Positions 59,322 through 64,000 of a stretch of DNA of 64,000 nucleotides are shown here, one piece after another. The position numbers and the translations under genes were made by a program. This DNA is from Candidatus Saccharimonadota bacterium (GTDB lineage Bacteria; Patescibacteriota; Saccharimonadia; Saccharimonadales; Saccharimonadaceae): the NCBI GenBank assembly GCA_017515105.1, contig JAFWHO010000001.1, positions 1-64,000 of the forward strand, given 5' to 3'. Positions within the stretch are counted from its first letter, which is position 1; each line of letters opens with the position of its first letter. The notes under the pieces are model-generated. The model searched no databases, was not told the DNA's origin, and was given only the letters and a program-made list of their open reading frames with translations.

Positions 59322-60106
59322 TTACTCTTCTCCCTAGTAAAAATCCACATCTCGCTTCGCCTCTCGTAACTAAAACCCTTTTCCTTCATATATTTCAGCA
59401 CCCGCGTACTGCACCCTTCTTTTATATCATCGTGTATTTCGGTAATAACCATCTCCACCTTGCCTAACCATTTTAAGCATGACTTATCAAAAACTTCATA
59501 TTCCGATCCCTCAATATCCATTTTCAAAATATCAATCCGTGGTAAACTATATTCATCAATTAAATTCAAAACCGAAACAGCCGAGACATCATACTTTCCA
59601 CCTTTCACTTCCTTTACCGTAAACCCCCACTCACCTCTCCCGGACGACTCCACCACCAACTTACACCTTTTGTTCCACAAACCATTCTTTAAACACAAAA
59701 CGTCATTATCGCCAACCATCGACACATTCTTCTTCAATATCTCAAAATTCTTCTGCTCAGGTTCAATCGCAATAATCTTCGCGTCTTTCGCGTATTCCTT
59801 AATAATCCTAGAAAACATCCCCACATTCGCCCCCGCGTCAATTACAACTTTCGCCTTGCAATAAGTTCTATATTTTTTGTCATACAAAAAATCATATTCG
59901 CCGTTATCTACTAATAGTTGCTTCATTAAATTCATGTCGGTTGTAAATGGCCGCATCATAAATGATGCTTTCCCGGTCTTCTTATTCTTAATCTTTATTG
60001 CAAACTTATCATTTTTAAACTTAAAACACTTTTCGACTAAGATAAAGAATATCACTTTAATTGCGCCAAATCCAAAATATCTAAAATACTCTACTACTTT
60101 TCGCAT
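59318..60106 (-). CDS. FkbM family methyltransferase
   Basis: 262 aa. VVIDAGANVGMFSRIIKEYA is the S-adenosylmethionine loop, IIAIEPEQKNFEILKKNV the acidic ribose-binding strand, and RIDILKMDIEGSEYEVF the FkbM-specific motif. It would O-methylate a sugar or other small group in the polysaccharide pathway. Its start lies 13 bp inside the end of the flippase gene and its stop overlaps the next gene by 4 bp, so all three are coupled. Confidence 0.88.
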   Translation of the reverse strand: MRKVVEYFRYFGFGAIKVIFFILVEKCFKFKNDKFAIKIKNKKTGKASFMMRPFTTDMNLMKQLLVDNGEYDFLYDKKYRTYCKAKVVIDAGANVGMFSRIIKEYAKDAKIIAIEPEQKNFEILKKNVSMVGDNDVLCLKNGLWNKRCKLVVESSGRGEWGFTVKEVKGGKYDVSAVSVLNLIDEYSLPRIDILKMDIEGSEYEVFDKSCLKWLGKVEMVITEIHDDIKEGCSTRVLKYMKEKGFSYERRSEMWIFTREKSK

Positions 60107-61578
60107 AAAGTTCTCCTGGGTTTCCTTAAGAATAGCAGGTTAACACCGAGTGTAACCACCACCGCAACCGCTAGCACCATAACTCCATTAAGTACCAAAT
60201 TGAAATAATCAGAATTATCAAACATCGGCAATACATTTGAGACAAGCACAATAATTATAGTTTCAAGCACTACCAATATAAATCTCTTGCAACTCTCCCA
60301 AATATTTCTCTTCATAATATGTTTATTACTATAATACACCAATTCGATCCCACGCACCGCCATCGCCACAACAGTTCCAATCGCCACCCCGACAAGCCCG
60401 AATTGAAAAACCAATATCACCGAAAGTACAGCATTAATAATACATTCCGCCAGAGCGCCCTTTCGAGTCTGCTTAAAACTCCCCGTCACTTTCACTAGTT
60501 CGTTATATGGTTGCCTAATCGCCCAAATGAACTCACTAATTACTAGCAAGTATCCAAATACATATCTTATGTAATCTACGTCAGTAATCGATCTCGTATA
60601 CACGCTCACAAATGGTGTGATCATCACCATCAGTGTCGCAAAGCAAATCGTACATACCGAGAAAAACATCGTCTCGTACTTTCCAAACTTTTCTTTAATA
60701 TCCTCGCCCTTCGCAAGCATATCACCAAAAGAAGCCTCAACCCCATTGATAAACGACTCGGCTACCATCTTCACACCCTTCACGGCTAGAAAATACACCG
60801 CATACACAGACACCTCATCGAGCGTAGAAAAAAGCGTCAAAACCACCACATCGGTATTTACATGTATCACCGATGCTATATGCTGCACCAATCCGTCCCA
60901 CTTTTGTTTTATCTTATACTTTTTGTCAAACACTGGTTTTAAACCATGCCTTCTATCCACGTATATTTTTTGCACGAGTGGTTTCAATGCAAACACTACA
61001 CCAGTCACTAGTTCCAACACATAGATCGAAGCATCAAATTGCACCAAGATTAAAACCAAACCAAGGTTCACCAAATAAATTACCGTTTTAACAATCGATA
61101 TTACATAATTCTCTTGCTTCGCCTGCAAAAACAGCCCATAAGTCACCCCCACAAAATATTCAAGAAAAGTATTCATCGCCAGTATCACCACCAGAATACT
61201 AGTAGAAGCAAAATCTACACTCCTCCCCACCATCAGCGGATACACAATAGAAAGTAAAACCACATATATTATAAATATGTACGAAATCTTCCTAAAGAAC
61301 ACTTCAGACACGCCCAAAATTTTTTGCACTTCTTTATTGTCTTTTTTTGCTATTGGCTTAAATAATAATGATTTTACTACCGGGCCAAATCCAGACTCAA
61401 ACAAAGTAATATATGCTAAGAAATTCGTGATAGAACTCACTAGCCCATTCATCTCTGAACCATATTCACCAATAATTATTCTAGCTACCACAAAAGTATA
61501 AAGCGCCATCGCCACTCTAAGAATGATATTTGTAACAATATTTAACTTTATCTTTTTCTTTCTGGATCGCTCACTCAT
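60094..61578 (-). CDS. Polysaccharide flippase (Wzx/MATE-like)
   Basis: 494 aa with 12-14 predicted membrane helices. The N-terminal pattern (VTNIILRVAMALYTFVVARI, EYGSEMNGLVSSITNF) and central IASVIHVNTDVVVLTLF are typical of the polysaccharide-exporter family that flips lipid-linked oligosaccharides across the membrane. It overlaps the ligase-GT4 gene by 8 bp and the FkbM gene by 13 bp. Confidence 0.88.
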   Translation of the reverse strand: MSERSRKKKIKLNIVTNIILRVAMALYTFVVARIIIGEYGSEMNGLVSSITNFLAYITLFESGFGPVVKSLLFKPIAKKDNKEVQKILGVSEVFFRKISYIFIIYVVLLSIVYPLMVGRSVDFASTSILVVILAMNTFLEYFVGVTYGLFLQAKQENYVISIVKTVIYLVNLGLVLILVQFDASIYVLELVTGVVFALKPLVQKIYVDRRHGLKPVFDKKYKIKQKWDGLVQHIASVIHVNTDVVVLTLFSTLDEVSVYAVYFLAVKGVKMVAESFINGVEASFGDMLAKGEDIKEKFGKYETMFFSVCTICFATLMVMITPFVSVYTRSITDVDYIRYVFGYLLVISEFIWAIRQPYNELVKVTGSFKQTRKGALAECIINAVLSVILVFQFGLVGVAIGTVVAMAVRGIELVYYSNKHIMKRNIWESCKRFILVVLETIIIVLVSNVLPMFDNSDYFNLVLNGVMVLAVAVVVTLGVNLLFLRKPRRTLCEK

Positions 61579-63823
61579 CCATCACTTCCTTTAAAACTTT
61601 TCGAGCCTCAACTTCAGAATGCTTCTCAGATTCCCTGATGCAGTTTTTAGACATCTCGCCAAGATCAACCTTCCCATTCTCTACCATTTTTATCGCACGC
61701 GCCAAACCATCCACAGTATTATTTTTCAGCACAATTCCCGTTTTCTTATCGCTAACTATTTCAGCACTATATCTCCAATCCGCCACAATCACGGGAACGC
61801 CCGCCGCCATCGCTTCCACCACCGCGCCCGGCACACCCTCCGTATTAAATGTAGTCGGCAAAAGCAAACACTTATACTGCGACAATTCTCCAAGTATCTT
61901 GTTATTCCCGTTCAAGACTCCACAATATTGCACATATTTATCGTCCTTTATTTTTTCTTCAAACTCTTTTCTAAAATCATCTCCAATCGGACCATAAATA
62001 TCTAAGTAAACTTTTTTCGTCTTCCCCGCCTTCCGTACTGCGTCTATCGCAACTAGCACGCCTTTTTCTTTAATCACCCTAGAATAATAAACATATTTTT
62101 CGCCCTTCTTTTTTAACTTCGGCTTACCATTGTAAATCCGATAGTTCGGGATAACCTTTGCATCTACATCAAATTTAGACAAATCATCCTTTAACGCATT
62201 CGTTTCCACCAACACGCACTTCATTTTCTTGAGCGACTTAATAAGTTTTGCATTATCCTTTGCAAAATCATATAGCCACCCACCAATCACCACATAATAT
62301 GTTTTGTGAAGGACACCAAGCTTTCCAAGCGCACCGGTCACCGGCCCAAGCGCTTTTCTCGCAGGAAGTATCACGACCTTCTCCGATGAAATCACAAATA
62401 TCCCAAATCTTATTTTCTCCAAAAATCCTGTTTTTTTCGTATTGATAGTTCTGACCCTTTTCTCACCGCATATTTTTTTAAGTGTCTTTGTTATGGCTCT
62501 CGTTTTTGCTGTTTGCCCATCAAGCTTATTATCCTCACCGAAATTCCCCACCACTAAAATTTTACCTTTTCTTTCAGTATCAACACAAAGCCCCATCGCC
62601 AGGAAGAACAGCGGAGCCACAGTTATCACGCTAATATTAAAGAACGCCTGCACCAAATATCCTATCACCGGCAACACGAATAACAACGTCTTATTTTTAA
62701 AACCATCTTTCACCCCGCGGCATACTATAATCCCACACATCGCGAGATACACAACTAGTGCAAAAATTCCCTCCGTAATTAGTATCTGCAAATACTCATT
62801 ATGCGCTTTATTAATACGCTTTACTCCGATTTTATTTCTCAAACAATCATCAGGAAATGCATCACAAAAACCATCTATGCCCGTTCCATGCCAAAGATGA
62901 TTCGGTGCCACTTCCAAAGCATTTTGCCATATATATATTCTATTAGTACCAAAATTTCCTTTTATATCCCCTTGTGCCATTTTTGAAGCCTGCGAAAAAG
63001 TCACGCCCACATCTTGGACCAAAGTAGTTTTTCCGAGTATTATCATCATGAAAACGACTGCCACCATCACGCAAATCAAAGAGACAATTTTCCCTAATTT
63101 TTTATGCTTTATCGTAAAGATTAACAAAAGTATCATCATAGCGGCCAGCCCCACCACACAGCTCATCGTATTTCCTACAATTATTCCACACGCAAACAAC
63201 ATCACTAAAGCTAAATAAATCGCTGACTTTTTCCCCGGCTTCTCGTCAACGAATAGTGAAATAGCATAACCAATACAGATTAATACCAGCGTCGAGAAGA
63301 AGTTCGGGTTCCCTGCAAAACCAGTAGACCATGTTTCATATACTTTACGTCCGTTCACCCGCCCAACATAGTGCTGCATGTCCTTTACAAAAGGCGCCCT
63401 GAATGCCTGGCATACCCCATACGCACATTCAATCGCGCCAAAAACAAGAAGCACAATAATAGTCTTCTTCTTATACTTCTTGTCCAGAGTACTCCCGATC
63501 GCCATTAACGAAAAATAATACATCAATACCAACAATCCTTCACGCCAATCCTTGTCGCCAAAAATCGATCTCTCCACATTAACTGCCAAAATCGTCGCAA
63601 GGATAGACAAAACGGCAAAAATAGCCATCAAAATATAAACTATATTCCTTTTAAGATAGTGTTTTCTCCATAGGATTACAAGCAAAACTAAATTCAACGC
63701 CAAAAGAACATAATACCCAACCGCAAAATGTAAATCATTTACCCACTCCATAGTAAAAGCAAAACTGCCAACAAAAACATAAACGATATTAAGCACTACC
63801 CATCTAAAAATCCACTTCATCAT
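61571..63823 (-). CDS. O-antigen ligase/polymerase - GT4 glycosyltransferase fusion
   Basis: 750 aa. Residues 1 to about 415 have 10-12 membrane helices with the O-antigen ligase/Wzy pattern (NPNFFSTLVLICIGYAISL; WHGTGIDGFCDAFPDD; AHNEYLQILITEGIFALV, where the large loop holds the conserved His). Residues about 420-750 are a GT-B glycosyltransferase of family GT4 (KYVYYSRVIKEKGVLVAIDA; CLLLPTTFNTEGVPGAVVEA with the EX7E region). TATAAT lies 6 nt before the ATG (leaderless), so this gene opens the overlapping four-gene operon. Confidence 0.87.
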   Translation of the reverse strand: MMKWIFRWVVLNIVYVFVGSFAFTMEWVNDLHFAVGYYVLLALNLVLLVILWRKHYLKRNIVYILMAIFAVLSILATILAVNVERSIFGDKDWREGLLVLMYYFSLMAIGSTLDKKYKKKTIIVLLVFGAIECAYGVCQAFRAPFVKDMQHYVGRVNGRKVYETWSTGFAGNPNFFSTLVLICIGYAISLFVDEKPGKKSAIYLALVMLFACGIIVGNTMSCVVGLAAMMILLLIFTIKHKKLGKIVSLICVMVAVVFMMIILGKTTLVQDVGVTFSQASKMAQGDIKGNFGTNRIYIWQNALEVAPNHLWHGTGIDGFCDAFPDDCLRNKIGVKRINKAHNEYLQILITEGIFALVVYLAMCGIIVCRGVKDGFKNKTLLFVLPVIGYLVQAFFNISVITVAPLFFLAMGLCVDTERKGKILVVGNFGEDNKLDGQTAKTRAITKTLKKICGEKRVRTINTKKTGFLEKIRFGIFVISSEKVVILPARKALGPVTGALGKLGVLHKTYYVVIGGWLYDFAKDNAKLIKSLKKMKCVLVETNALKDDLSKFDVDAKVIPNYRIYNGKPKLKKKGEKYVYYSRVIKEKGVLVAIDAVRKAGKTKKVYLDIYGPIGDDFRKEFEEKIKDDKYVQYCGVLNGNNKILGELSQYKCLLLPTTFNTEGVPGAVVEAMAAGVPVIVADWRYSAEIVSDKKTGIVLKNNTVDGLARAIKMVENGKVDLGEMSKNCIRESEKHSEVEARKVLKEVMDE

Positions 63824-63842
63824 AGGTATATTATATCATTTG

Positions 63843-64000
63843 TTAGTCGCGCGAAAATAGATCTCTGGTATAAACCTTCTCTTCCACACTATCTAGTTCT
63901 TTGGCCCTACGATTTGCTACAATCACTGTAGACTTTTCCTTAAAGTATTTAAGATCATGCGTCACTTCTATACCATCTAATTCGTCGCCATCAAAAATCG
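63843..64000 (-). CDS. UDP-sugar 6-dehydrogenase, C-terminal end (partial)
   Basis: The last 51 residues of a frame running off the right edge (…ELDGIEVTHDLKYFKEKS, VIVANRRAKELDSVEEKV, YTRDLFSRD, then TAA). The pattern of VI-ANR and KVYTRDLF is that of the C-terminal UDP-binding domain of UDP-glucose or GDP-mannose type dehydrogenases, most like Ugd. It would oxidise the UDP-sugar made by GalU to a uronic acid for the polysaccharide. The gene for the ligase-GT4 fusion follows after 20 bp with its own -10. Confidence 0.75.
   Translation of the reverse strand, partial: IFDGDELDGIEVTHDLKYFKEKSTVIVANRRAKELDSVEEKVYTRDLFSRD

Noticed and set aside
1-64000. CRISPR arrays, insertion sequences, prophage genes
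   Set aside because: No regularly spaced repeat array, transposase, integrase or phage structural gene was found on either strand.

Overview
This window looks like a chromosomal segment of a Candidate Phyla Radiation bacterium, most probably a Candidatus Saccharibacteria (TM7). That is an inference. It rests on the complete arginine deiminase set with a YfcC-type transporter, compact or shortened versions of universal proteins (YchF, Pgi), many Lys-rich single-pass membrane proteins of no known family, fused housekeeping enzymes (RNase HII-YraN), standard use of TGA as a stop codon, and no biosynthetic operons. Most genes lie on the minus strand.

Layout. 0-0.5 kb: 5' end of a 23S rRNA gene (minus) with its own consensus promoter and no 16S gene upstream. 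0.5-10 kb: cation efflux protein, helicase IV-like enzyme, a WxL-like secreted protein with a DUF916-like membrane partner, a membrane-anchored rhodanese/thioredoxin-like pair, a secreted HNH nuclease, an anchored metallopeptidase, an MtaD-like deaminase and an ABC-ATPase remnant. 10-22.5 kb: small metabolic and unknown genes, including an MFS-GNAT-Nudix fusion, an HD phosphohydrolase and an HExxH protein. 22.6-25.3 kb: an accessory segment punctuated by two palindromic copies of the ychF start region. 25.3-31.9 kb: ychF, rplS, rnhB-yraN, ruvA and radA-ruvC. 31.9-41.7 kb: a tandemly duplicated three-gene surface cassette (SLH-like protein, single-pass membrane protein, giant secreted protein of 1215 or 1267 aa), each copy with a perfect sigma-70-like promoter. 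41.8-45.8 kb: clpC-clpP under a perfect CIRCE operator and an Ala/Gly-rich membrane protein. 45.9-50.3 kb: ANL enzyme, galU, gpmI and a 47-aa gene. 50.4-55.6 kb: the arcB-arcA-yfcC unit and divergent arcC. 55.6-57.3 kb: pgi, tRNA-Leu, an sRNA candidate and SRP RNA. 57.3-64 kb: polysaccharide cluster (two-domain glycosyltransferase, FkbM methyltransferase, flippase, O-antigen ligase-GT4 fusion, end of a UDP-sugar dehydrogenase).

How the genes fit together. Energy would come from arginine (ArcA, ArcB, ArcC plus the exchanger) and glycolysis (Pgi, GpmI). GalU and the sugar dehydrogenase would supply UDP-sugars to the envelope polysaccharide cluster. The surface cassettes, WxL-like locus and secreted nuclease suit an organism that lives on another cell and salvages its nucleotides.

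Gene expression has a striking pattern. About 18 genes have a TATAAT-like -10 box only 6-7 nt before the start codon, which predicts leaderless mRNAs. Genes for surface proteins and for several accessory proteins instead have long leaders and strong Shine-Dalgarno sequences.
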